In this document: one piece after another, positions 10,316 through 19,236 of the stretch | Layout of the letters: the number at the start of each line of letters is the position of its first letter | Numbering within the stretch: position 1 is the first letter of the stretch | DNA from: Chelydra serpentina | Lineage: Eukaryota; Chordata; Testudines; Chelydridae | Length of the DNA: 64,000 nucleotides | NCBI GenBank assembly: GCA_037349315.1 | Contig: JBAIAC010000131.1 | Coordinates: 558,001-622,000, forward strand | Direction of reading: 5' to 3' | Program-made: the position numbers and the translations under genes | Notes under the pieces: generated by a model | What the model saw: the letters and a program-made list of their open reading frames with translations, nothing else | What the model was told of the DNA's origin: nothing | Database searches by the model: none

Positions 10316-11044
10316 CAGGGGTTGGCAAACTACGGCCTGTGGGCCGGATCTGGCCCAAAAGCCACTTTAAGCCGGCCCACGAGCTCCTGCTGGGGAACGA
10401 GGTCTGGGGTTTGCCCCGCTCTGGAGCTCCAGCCAGGGCGCAGGGTCGGGGGCTGCACCATGCGGCTCACGGAAGCCGTGGCATGGTCCCGCTCCAGCTC
10501 CTATGCACTCTAATGGCCCCCCCATCAGAGCTGCAGGGGCGGTGCCTGCGGATGGGACGGTGTGCAAAGCGCCTGGCCACGCCTCCACGTAGGAGCCAGA
10601 GAAGGGACATGCCACTGTTTCCGGGAGCCACTTGAGGATTTGCGGCGCTTGGAGCCTGCACCTCTGAGCCTCTCCCCACACCCCAACCCCCTGCCCCAGC
10701 CCTGATCCCCCTGCTGCTCTCCAAACCCCTCTATCCCAGCCCGGAGCACCCTCCTGCACCCCAAACCTCTCATCCCCAGCTCCACCCCTGAGCCCACAAG
10801 CCCAGCTGGAACCTGCACCCCTTCCCGCACCCTTGCCACAGCCCTGATCCCCCTCTGTCCCTCCGAACCCCTCATTCCCAGCCCAGAGTACCCTCCTACA
10901 CCCTAAACTCCTCATCCCCAGCCCCACCCCAGAGCCCACACCCCCTCCAGCACCCCAACCCCAATTTTGTGAGCATTCATGGCCCGCCATACAATTTCTA
11001 TTACCCAATGTGGCTAATAAGGCCAAAAAGGTTGTCCACCCCTG
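10316..11044. mobile_element. hAT non-autonomous element, perfect 8-bp duplication
   Basis: The left end CAGGGGTTGGCAAACTACGG and the right end GTTGTCCACCCCTG are inverted. The 8-bp sequence GGCTACAG flanks both sides (10,308-10,315 and 11,045-11,052). The interior is C-rich with repeated CCCCAGCCCTGATCC-like units and no transposase. The long minus-strand open frames here are low-complexity shadows. It sits in the intron between exons 4 and 5 of the cytokine paralogue. Confidence 0.92.
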
Positions 11045-11052
11045 GGCTACAG

Positions 11053-11412
11053 ACACTGGTAATAGAATGGACATCTCTTACCCAGCAGAGCTCAAAAGGG
11101 ATGACTGGAGAATTAATCCTCAGGGTTGATGTACAGCAGGGTCGAGGGGAGAACATGGTCTATGAAGCAGATAGCCACCTGCATGCCACAGAACAGCGGA
11201 GGACTATCAAGGGAAAGGGGTTATGATGCTGCAGATACAGTGTCTCCCCTTCTCTGAGCCCAACCACTCACAATCTCCAGGATTTGCGTCCACCTCCATC
11301 CACCATGGTGGAGAGGACAACCCAGCTCTGGGCCCCTCCTTTCTTCCCTTGTCAGGTGGCACCTAGGAGAAAGGATAATGCCACTGACAGCTAGGCAGGG
11401 CCTGCAGCTCAC
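11053..11412. other. intron of the cytokine paralogue, nothing recognised
   Basis: This is unassigned intron sequence between the hAT target duplication and exon 4. Confidence 0.4.
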
Positions 11413-11544
11413 CTAGGGTGCTGTTGGAGGTCTCTGGGGAGGCCACAAGGGTGTTGCGGTGCAAGCGGATGACCTTCTGCTCGGTGTCGTGGATGGTGAA
11501 AATGTCCACCCATACGACAACGTGACTGCGACTGCGGGCGAGGC
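11413..11544 (-). pseudogene. cytokine paralogue exon 4
   Basis: The exon encodes VDIFTIHDTEQKVIRL and NTLVASPETSNSTL, with a good donor (CTAG|GTGAGC). The acceptor ACACAAG|GC is inferred because it keeps phase 1 and gives 132 bp, two codons longer than the counterpart. The left border is less sure than the right. Confidence 0.75.
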
Positions 11545-12095
11545 CTTGTGTGGATTGGAGAGCGGGGGGAAAAGCAGAGGGGAGAAGATTTCAACCAGGA
11601 TTATTAAGGGTTAAATTTCCAGGATGGTAAAAGTGCCCCCTCCAGGATGGTGAATTCAGATTGTGCTGTGACGCTTCAGCGCCTTCCCTCTGGGTGCTGT
11701 AAGCAGTCCCTGCCGGGGTGCCGGGCGGGGAGTAACAGCCCAGGACCTGCTGCTGCTGCTCAGGCCAGGTTCCTGGGCCATGAGTCAGTTTACAATCAGG
11801 AGATTCTAGTTCCCTTTTGCAATGGCCCAGTCCCCAGGCAAGATCCTTCCTGGACCTTCGCAGGAATTAGAATCCTCCCCCAGAGCCAATCCTGGGCGAG
11901 CAGATTTAGATCACACCAAACACATTTGTGCCAGGGTGAATTAGGAGTAAGGGGTGAATTTAGCCCCTGGCCTTATGGTTTACCTGCATGTTATTGGCTC
12001 AGTAGCAAGAATAATGAACCATGTTGGACCCATAGATTATCCCTGTGCTGTAAATCTATAGGTAGAAATCAGACCTCTCAAAGAAGGGTTCTTGC

Positions 12096-12152
12096 CAAGT
12101 GCACTGAACTTGCTGAACAAATCTTCCATGTCTTTATCAACATGGGGCACCC
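12096..12152 (-). pseudogene. cytokine paralogue exon 3 remnant
   Basis: DKDMEDLFSKFSAL aligns with DKDMKDLFDMFIKK of the intact gene without gaps, and the exon end falls on the same base, where the donor is GC instead of GT. The 5' border is uncertain: the AG before GGTGCC would give a different phase from the intact gene, and an in-frame stop lies just upstream. Confidence 0.7.
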
Positions 12153-12196
12153 TGGGGCGTTATCCTCTCTCTGTGCCAGGCCCCTCATCGTGCCTG

Positions 12197-12323
12197 GCCG
12201 CTTAAGACTCAAGCCATGAGGACACCCCAGGCACCCAGCTGGCTTCTACCGAGCACCCATCAGGTGCTCGGTAGAAGCCAGCTGGGTGCCTGGGGTGTCC
12301 TCATGGCTTGAGTCTTAAGCGGC
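12197..12323. repeat. perfect 61-bp inverted repeat, 5-base loop
   Basis: Arms 12,197-12,257 and 12,263-12,323 are exact reverse complements over 61 bp, separated by CATCA. I compared the arms base by base and found no mismatch. The next bases outward do not pair. The structure lies about 45 bp upstream of exon 3 of the cytokine paralogue. It resembles no terminal inverted repeat in the window and has no coding content. Confidence 0.95.
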
Positions 12324-12441
12324 GTTCTGCAGCTATGAAATACAGATGGGTATCGGTTATTAACTATACCACTTCTTCAGAGCTCAGTTATCAAAGGCTG
12401 GTGCTTTTCTGCCCCTCCCCTCCCCCTTTGAAACCAAGGTG

Positions 12442-12570
12442 GCATTTGCAATTCTGTCCCATTGCCACCCTCAGGGCCCAGGACCCCTCGGCGCTAGAGA
12501 TGGGAGAGCAGCCCCTTCAAGAGCAGGCACCAGATGAGGTCCTTGCCAAGATGGACAAAGAAGAGTTGGG
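12442..12570. repeat. paralogous intron block shared with 30,305-30,425
   Basis: AATTCTGTCCCATTGCC, CAGGGCCCAGGACC and GAGCAGCCCCTTCAAGAGCAG match the order of AATTCTGCCCCTCGCTG, CAGGACCGGTCCCTGG and GAACAGCCCCTGCAAAGCAG in the intact gene's intron 2. This shows that the duplication included intron sequence. Confidence 0.65.
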
Positions 12571-12589
12571 TCCCCCTGCCAGGAGAGAC

Positions 12590-12800
12590 TCATAGACTTT
12601 AAGGTCAGAAGGGGCCATTATGATCATCTAGTCTGACCTCCTGCACAATGCAGGCCACAGACTCTCACCCACCCACCCCTGCAATAATCCATAACGGTTT
12701 TCTATTGCCCATCACTTTGTACATAGCTGCATTGTGCTCTGGGCTCGACTGTGATTCTTGAATAATCAGCCCACTTGTCCTTTATAACCATGGTGTGATT
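12590..12800 (-). mobile_element. CR1 3' fragment between duplicated intron blocks
   Basis: ACTTTAAGGTCAGAAGGGGC followed by CATTATGATCATCTAGTCTG is the reverse complement of the CR1 3' end. The following CACAATGCAGGCCACAGACT block is the usual upstream sequence. It interrupts intron homology with the intact gene. Confidence 0.7.
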
Positions 12801-12811
12801 GCAACCAACAC

Positions 12812-12905
12812 AGGTCCATACCGTGACCATGGAGGCCAATCCTACAGAGACGGGGTTACCGAGTCACTGGGGAAAAGAACAAAGAAAGATGAGATTTCTC
12901 TCCCT
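12812..12905. repeat. paralogous intron block shared with 30,537-30,640
   Basis: GGAGGCCAATCCT, GAGACGGGG, ACTGGGGAAA and GAGATCTCTCCC-like blocks occur in the same order in both places. Homology fades to the right. Confidence 0.65.
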
Positions 12906-13935
12906 TCTTAGCATAGGTGGCAGATATAATAGGGCAGAGGAGGCTAAGCCTCCCCTGGTGCAGCCGCAGCTGACCTGCCACTGGATGCCTGGGCTTCCTG
13001 TCCCTTCCCCAAGGCCTCCACCACCCGTTGATGCCTGGCTGAGTCCCTCCTCTCCTCCACTCCACCCCACCTCCCCCCAGAGGTCCCCACCACACACTGC
13101 GTCCTCCTCTCCTCCACCCTCCTCCCTCATGAGGCTCCCCCGCCCACCGTATCCCTGTGGATGGTGGGGGCCTCGTGGGGAAAGGGGTGGAGGAGAGGAG
13201 GGACATGGCAAGTGGCAGCAGGGAGGCTAAGCAGGGAGGGGGCTGAGTGGGAGCAGGGACAGGGCCTGGGGCAGAAGAGGCAGGACAAGGAGCTAGCCTT
13301 GCCATGGGGAAGCTTCACTCGCCGCCAATGCCTCTTAGATCCCAGTGACTCAGAGCCATGCTGGGCCTTTTTGTTTAGTTCTGTTGTGTAAATGCTGATA
13401 GAAGTTTTCTTATAAAACTCTGCCATCTCTAGACACTCCACATTCCTTCCTCAGAGCCTGAATCAGGTCTTGGAAAATTGCCAGTGCCGCTCATGAAGTC
13501 CTGTCTGCTACCTCCAGGCCAAAACAAACCAGTAGGGACCACACCCACCCATGGAGTCCTCTTCAAATACACGCACCAAGTTCCCCTGCCAGGAATTTTT
13601 CTTTCCAGCATCCCCACGGTTCTGCTACTCAGTCATGCCTCAAACCTGGGATTTACTGTTCTCCAGCCTCCTGGAGTCAGCCCAGCCCCATGCCACACAG
13701 GGTCTGCTATGCTGTTCCCTTTAAATCAATGCCCACTGTACTCCAAGGGTAGCACTCAAACAATGGGGAACTTGCCCTTTCACCCAGGAAAGTCCTTAGC
13801 TACGCTGGCTACCTGCAAATCTCTTTTCCTTCCATTCCAGCGAAGGAAGGATTTACATAGGCTCTTCTCCCAGCATGCCTTGATTCAGCCTAGGACTACA
13901 GCAGCCCTGGGAACTACAAATCCCAACAGCCCCTC
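12906..13935. other. C-rich intergenic sequence
   Basis: Open frames at 12,860-13,300 on both strands come from C-rich low-complexity sequence and have no recognisable domain. A CAGGAGGCTAAGCCTCC-type block recurs near 13,225, hinting at an unclassified repeat. No counterpart of cytokine exons 1 and 2 was found. Confidence 0.4.
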
Positions 13936-15069
13936 TGTGACGGTGTACCCCATAAAGCTTTATGGGGAGAGGTTTATAAACATATACATGATGTAACTGG
14001 AATATGTTTTATGCTACATGTGCCATGTAACATATCTCTGTGAAAGTTATGACCTACTGAATTTATTCCTCCTGTTTGTATGCATGTATCATTGTTGTAG
14101 TTGGAGTTATGAAGATTGGTTTTATATTTGCTGGTTCTGTACATAGCCTTTGTAAGTGCCTGGGATCATGTTTGGAGGAAAGAATGTGCAAGTTAAGTAC
14201 AAGCACTTAACAGACAAAAGCAGTTGCAGACCCCAATCCACATCGGGGCCTGGTCAGGAATGCAACTGGTCGGACTGGTTACCGAGGGGTGCATGGACAT
14301 GTGACTTGCCCATGTGATCCCAAAACTCCATGGTAACATGATGTTACAGAGGGAGTGGAAAAAGACTATAAAAGCCCTTGGGAGATGCTTCCATTTTGTC
14401 TTCAACTGGCTAAAGAGAGAGACTCTCCACCCCCCAAGGACACACCTGAAAGAGACTGAACAAAGGACAAAGACAATAGGGGGGTGAGTGATTGCTGGAC
14501 CCAGGCTAAGAGGAAGATGGCCTGTTTACTGGACCTAATGAGGTTGTTATCTGTACACAGGGTGATTAGACATAGAACTGCGTGTTCTATTTTATTTTAT
14601 TTAGTAATTCACTTTGTTCTGTCTGTCATTACTTGACATCACTTAAATCCTACTTTCTGTACTTATTAAAATCACTTTTTACTTATTAAATTACCTGGAG
14701 TGTGAGTTGTTACCTAGGGAGGCAAACAGTTGTGCATATCTTTCTATCTTTGAAATAGAAGGCGAACTATTTATGAGTTTGCCCTGTATAAGCTTTATAC
14801 AGGGTAAAACGGATTTATTAAGGGTGTGAACCTCTTTGGGAGCTAGGCACCTGGGTGTCAAAGGCAAGAGCGCTTCCAGGAGCCTTACAGTTGTGAGTGG
14901 ACTTGGTTCAGACCTGGGTCTGTGTTTGCAGCAGATCGGGGGAATCTGGCTCAAAACAGACAGGATTCGGGAGTCCCAAGCTGGAAAAGGCCTGGAAGCA
15001 GGGGCAGAAGTAGCCTTGGCACACCAGGTGGCAGCACCAAGCAGGTCTCTGTGATCCCAACCCGTCACA
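13936..15069 (+). mobile_element. solo ERV-type LTR (family 1, copy A)
   Basis: The ends are inverted, TGTGACGGTG at left and ACCCGTCACA at right. A TATA box (TATAAAAG) is at 14,367-14,374, and ATTAAAATCAC polyadenylation-type sequence lies near 14,665, giving a U3-R-U5 layout of about 1.13 kb on the plus strand. No matching target duplication is visible (CCCTC against GTAGC). No coding sequence is attached, so I call it a solo LTR. Two further copies of the family are at 16,788 and 42,188. Confidence 0.7.
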
Positions 15070-15239
15070 GTAGCTGAGGAAGTTGGCTGGAGAATGGGGG
15101 TATTCTTGCTGACCACAGGGCCTATTTCTTTTGACTTGTTTAGCTCATGCTTCTGGGTGGCTTCTGCTGACTCCCCTAATGTTTCCCATAGAGACGGGAT
15201 AGATAATAAGACAGTAAATATAATAATATAACTATAGAA

Positions 15240-15534
15240 ATCCATGGTACGCCCATACCTTGAGTATGGTGTGCAGTTCTGGTTGCCCCATCTCAGAAAA
15301 GATATGTTAGAAATGGAAAAGGTACAGAGAAGGGCAACTATAATGATTAGGCCTACGGAACATTTCCCATCTGAGGAGAGATTAAAAAGTTTGGGACTTT
15401 TCAGCATGGAAAAGAGATGACTAAGGGGGATATGACAGAGGTTTATGAAATCATGACTGGTGTGGAGAAAGTGAATAAGGAAGTGTTATTTACACCTTCA
15501 CATAACAGCAGAACTAGGGGTCACTGTCACGGAG
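15240..15534 (+). mobile_element. CR1 ORF2 C-terminus, left half
   Basis: The plus strand reads [19 protein letters not shown], then [18 protein letters not shown], typical of the CR1 reverse transcriptase C-terminal region, with a stop before LRGDMTEVYEIMTGVEKVN. It is interrupted at 15,534 by an LTR. Confidence 0.85.
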
Positions 15535-16076
15535 TGTGGGGGAGTCCACGCCGGCACCCCTCTTCCCGGGATTCACTGGGAGTCTCAGCCAGCCAGTAGA
15601 ACAGAAGGTTTATTAGAGATGCCAGGAACACAGTCCAAACAGAGCTTGTAAGTACAACCAGGACCCCTCAGTCGGGCCCTTCCGGGGGACAGGGAGCTTA
15701 GACCCCAGCCCGGGGCTCCCTGCATTTCACCTCACCGCCCCAAACCGGCGGCAGGGAGGCCAGACCCTCCTGCACCTCCCACCTCTTCCTTAGCCGGCTG
15801 CAAACTGAAACTGTCCAGCCACGCCTCTCCCTTTGTTTCCTTCCCAGGCCAGGAGGTCACCTGATCCCTTTATTTGAACACCTTCAGCTCGCACCTTTGC
15901 AGGGGAGGGGCCCAGACCATCAGTTGCCAGGAAACAGAGTGTCGGCCATTCTCTGTCATCACACTGGCCCTCTAGGGCTCTGCAATTACACCCTTTATCC
16001 CACCACCTAGAGACTTAACCCATGCATTGGGGAAACTGAGGCATGGAAACATTAAGAACAGTCCCATTCCGTCACA
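15535..16076 (-). mobile_element. solo LTR inserted in CR1, perfect 5-bp duplication
   Basis: The ends are TGTCACGG and CCGTCACA. The flanking 5-bp duplication is GTCAC on both sides (15,530-15,534 and 16,077-16,081). AATAAA is on the minus strand near 15,611, which suggests minus orientation. CR1 sequence continues without loss on the right. The length is 542 bp, with no coding content. Confidence 0.9.
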
Positions 16077-16480
16077 GTCACCCAATGAAATTGATAGGCA
16101 GCAGGTTTTAAAAAAAAATTAAAGTACTTCCTCACACAAGGCACAGTCAACCTGTGGAACTCATTGCCAGGGGATGTTGTGAAGACCAAAAGTATAACTG
16201 AATTCAAAAAAGAATTAGATAAGTTCATGGACGACAGGTCCACCAGTGGCTATGAGCCAAGATAGTCAGGGCCTCTATGCTCTGGGGGTCCCTAAGCCTC
16301 TGACTGCCAGATGCTGGTAATGGACAACGGGATGGATCACTTGATAGTTGCCCTGTTCTGTTCTTTCTCTCTAAAGCATCTGGCACCCACTACTGTTGGA
16401 AGACAGGATACTGGGCTAGATGGACCTTTGGTCTGACCCAGTATGGCCGTTCTTATGTTCTTATATTCTCTGCCCGTTGT
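16077..16480 (+). mobile_element. CR1 3' region, right half
   Basis: The element resumes at CACCCAATGAAATTGATAGG and continues through GGAACTCATTGCC, GGACCTTTGGTCTGACCC and CTTATGTTCTTAT. Together with 15,240-15,534 it forms one CR1 copy. Confidence 0.85.
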
Positions 16481-17157
16481 CCCCTACTGGATTCCTCCTT
16501 CTGAGCTTGGGACTTCACTTCTGTTCTCATTTTTCATCATCTTGAGCCGTTCAATTGATCTCTGGGCCCTTTGAGCTCTCCCCTCTGTTGGGGGGTGGGG
16601 ATGTTGCTGTTTGCCACATGGGGATCTAAGGAGCCCTCCCTGCTGAGGGGAGCTCCAGCCCATCTTGTAGCTTGGGACTGGACAGAGGCAGCAGTTCAGC
16701 GCTTCTCCCTGAACTCACACCTCCCTCCTGAGAGTGCTGTTGTGCAGAGGCCTCTCCTCTGAGCCATCCAAGGGAGCAAGAGCCCATTGTGACGTTGCAC
16801 CCCATAATGCTTTATAGAAATATGCTTATGAGTGTAAAGAACTGGAATATGTTTTATGCTAGATATGCCATGTAACATATCTTTGCAAAGGTTATAATCT
16901 ACTGAATATATTTATCCTATTTGTATGCATGTATCATTTTATGAAGTTATGAGCGTTGACTCTATGCTTGCATTTAAAGTGTTTATTGTAGGAAACACAT
17001 AAGGCAGATTTGGTCAACATCGTGTGAAGGGGTTATTCAAGTAATTGGGAGTACTTAACTAACAGTGGACATTGAGAGACGCCAATCCACATCTGAGCTT
17101 TCCTGGCAAAGTTCAAACTAACATGTAAACAATGGCGTCCGCCTGTAAAGAACTGAG

Positions 17158-17856
17158 CAGGGGTGAAAGTAATTTACAGGATTTACCAGTACGCCGGAGT
17201 CCTGTGGGGGGGCGTGGCCTCAACTGGAAGAGGCAATTTAAAGGCCCCGGGGCTCTGGCTGGGAGCCCCGGGGCCTTTAAATCACTCCGGAGCTAGCAGC
17301 TGCAGAGGTGGCTGGGAGCCCCGGGGTGAATTAAAGGGCCCAGGGCTCCAGCCCCACAGAGCTCTGGACATTTTAAATCCCTGCTGGAGCCTGGCTGCCA
17401 GAGCCCCGGGGCTCTGGCAGCTGGGCTCCGGTGGGGATTTAAAGGGCCCAGGGCTCCCCGCAATGGCAGAAGCACCAGGCCTTTTAAATCCCTGCCTGAG
17501 CCCGGCTCCGGCAGCCAGTCTCTGGTGGTGCTTTAAAAGGCCCAGGGCTCCTGTCACTGTGGGGAGTTCCAGGCCTTTTAAAGTGCTGTCTGAGCCCCAC
17601 TGCCGGAGCTGGGCTCCGGCGGTGCTTGAAATGGCCTGGGGCTCCTGCCGCTGCGGGGCGCCCCGGGCCTTTTAAAGTGCTGCCCGAGCCTCGCTGCCAG
17701 AGCTCCGGCGGCACTTTAAAGGACCCGAGGCTCCTCACAGTGGCTGGAGCCCTGGGCCCTTTAAATCCCCGCCAGAGAAGCCGGTACGGTCCGGCACGGC
17801 GTACTGGCTCTTGTCGGTACGCTGGACCGGACCAGACCGGATTACTTTCACCTCTG
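17158..17856. mobile_element. hAT non-autonomous element, perfect 8-bp duplication
   Basis: The termini CAGGGGTGAAAGTAATTTAC and GGATTACTTTCACCTCTG are inverted. GAACTGAG flanks both sides (17,150-17,157 and 17,857-17,864). The interior is a tandem array of units containing GGCCTTTAAA and CCCGGGGCTCTGG, which explains the long open frames on both strands. It codes for nothing. Confidence 0.93.
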
Positions 17857-17916
17857 GAACTGAGTCATGCATGGACGTGTCTTACCCATGTGACTCCAAA
17901 ACTCCATCTTGTAGCT

Positions 17917-18042
17917 GTATCAGAGGGGTAGCCGTGTTAGTCTGGATCTGTAGAAGCGACAAAGAGTTCTGTGGCACCTTATAGACTAACAGACGTATTG
18001 TAGCATAAGCTTTCGTGGGTGAATACCCACCTCGTCGCATGC
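17917..18042 (+). repeat. unclassified dispersed repeat, copy 1
   Basis: It starts TATCAGAGGGGTAGCCGTG and includes TGTGGCACCTTATAGACT and TAAGCTTTCGTGGGTGAAT. A second copy is at 41,004-41,140. I recognise it as a high-copy reptile repeat but cannot name its class. Confidence 0.6.
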
Positions 18043-18136
18043 GTGTTCTGTCTGTTATTACTTGGAACCACGTAAATCCTACTTTTTACATTAAATAAAA
18101 TCACTTTTACTTATTAATTAACCCAGAGCAAGTATT

Positions 18137-18874
18137 TGTGGAAGAAAACAAGCCTTCACTCTGTGTTTGTTAGCAACAAGTCAGAGAAACCCTTTTTTCT
18201 TGCAATTGCAAGAGGAGAGATTACAGTTGGACAGAGTTTCCCCCAGTCTTCAGTAGAGCTTCAAAAAACAAACAATTTAAGACAAGTATTTATACTTTCC
18301 ATTACAGACATCAACAACCGATAGCCGCATCTTGTTTATATGTTTCCCTTCCTGATGTTTTGCATATCCCCTCTGTTCCTGCTAAAGTCAGCATTCCATT
18401 CTTATCAAAAAGCAAGGCCAAAGCAGCCCGCTTGTAACTTTCCCACTCGCATGAGGCCTGCTGGAGGCAAGTCTTGTGTTATTAGGGTTAGGGTTAGCCT
18501 GACTATTGCTCTATCTCTAACAAAACTAAGGGTACGTCTATACTTACGCGTCCGGTCGGAGGCACGGGATCGATGTTCTGGGTTCGATTTATCGCGTCTT
18601 GTCTAGACGCGATAAATCGAACCAGGAAGTGCTCCGCCGTCGACGCTGATAATCCAGCTCGACGAACGGAGTAGGCGGAGTCGACGGGGGAGCCTGTGCG
18701 CCGCGTGTGGACCCCGGGTAAGTGCTTTTTCATTCGAACTAAGATAGTTCGACTTCAGCTGCGTTATTCACGTAGCTGAAGTTGCGTATCTTAGTTCGAA
18801 TTCTGGGGTTAGTGTAGACCAGGCCTAAGATGGTTGCACTCAAATCCTCTACTTCTCTTTTCTCTACTTCCACA
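18137..18874. mobile_element. LTR nested in LTR copy B, with MITE inside
   Basis: The ends are TGTGGAAG and CTTCCACA. TATT flanks both sides (18,133-18,136 and 18,875-18,878). Without the nested MITE it is about 440 bp. A short TTAGGGTTAGGGTTAG tract occurs at about 18,482-18,497. Confidence 0.8.
18530..18825 (+). mobile_element. Harbinger-type MITE with two hairpins (copy 2)
   Basis: TAA flanks both ends (18,527-18,529 and 18,826-18,828). The ends are GGGTACGTCTATACTT and AGTGTAGACCAGGCC. It has the same two hairpins as copy 1: TTTATCGCGTCT around 18,600 and CTTCAGCTGCGTTATTCACG around 18,754-18,782, and it shares CGGGTAAGTGC. Confidence 0.88.
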
Positions 18875-19236
18875 TATTAATATCCGGGGGAGCAAACAGC
18901 TGCGCATATCTCTCTATCAGTGTTATAGAGGGTGAACAATTTATGAGTTTACCCTATATAAGCTTTATACAGAGTAAAACGGGTTTATTTGGGGTTTGGA
19001 TCCCATTGGGAACTGGGTATCTGGGTGTTAGAGACAGGAGCACTTCTTAAGCTGTTTTCAGTTAAGCCTGCAGCTTTTGGGGGACGTGGTTCAGACCTGT
19101 CTGTAGCAGGCTAGCATGTCTGGCACAACCAGGCAGGGTACTGAAGTCCCAAGCTGCCAGGGAAAACGGGCTTAGAGGTAGCCTCAGCACATCAGGTGGC
19201 AGTCCCAAGGGGGTTTTTGTGACCCAACCAGTCACA

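Larger units (their letters stand above)
8828..12152 (-). pseudogene. IL-1 family cytokine paralogue (decaying)
   Basis: Four exons homologous to exons 3-6 of the intact gene at 25.7-31.5 kb lie in the same order and orientation: 12,096 to about 12,152, 11,413-11,544, 9,436-9,560 and 8,828-9,043. Reading frames are open, the internal intron phases (1, 1, 0) match, and the C-terminal trefoil reads VVPIQFLD, YPIIMGV, CCLSC and ITDFYFQKIL. Three things argue against function. The donor after exon 3 is GC (TTG|GCAAGA). The donor after exon 5 is AT (GGAG|ATGAGT) where the paralogue has GT. The IL-1 signature is FESATYLGWFHCT, with the conserved proline and a hydrophobic position lost. Homologues of exons 1 and 2 are not found, and an in-frame stop lies just before exon 3. 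Retention of intron 5 would add 26 residues and stop at 9,358. A functional cytokine with a different 5' exon and alternative splicing cannot be excluded. Confidence 0.8.
16788..19236 (+). mobile_element. ERV-type LTR (family 1, copy B) with nested insertions
   Basis: The left end TGTGACGTTGCACCCC and the right end CCAGTCACA match copy A (13,936-15,069), as do the GGAATATGTTTTATGC block, AATAAAATCAC near 18,093, and the CTTTATACAG tail near 18,962. The copy is cut by a hAT element (17,158-17,856), an unclassified repeat (about 17,917-18,042) and a second LTR (18,137-18,874) that itself contains a MITE. No target duplication of the outer LTR is evident. Confidence 0.7.

Noticed and set aside
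10367..11074. 235-codon minus-strand frame
   Set aside because: It is the C-rich core of the hAT element at 10,316-11,044 and extends across its end; no domain is present.
12799..13305. Overlapping frames of 143 and 149 codons on opposite strands
   Set aside because: Proline- or glycine-rich low-complexity translation; no splice context or domain.
14691..15407. 238-codon minus-strand frame with a hydrophobic start
   Set aside because: It runs through the U5 of an LTR and into CR1 sequence on the opposite strand, so it is antisense to known repeats.
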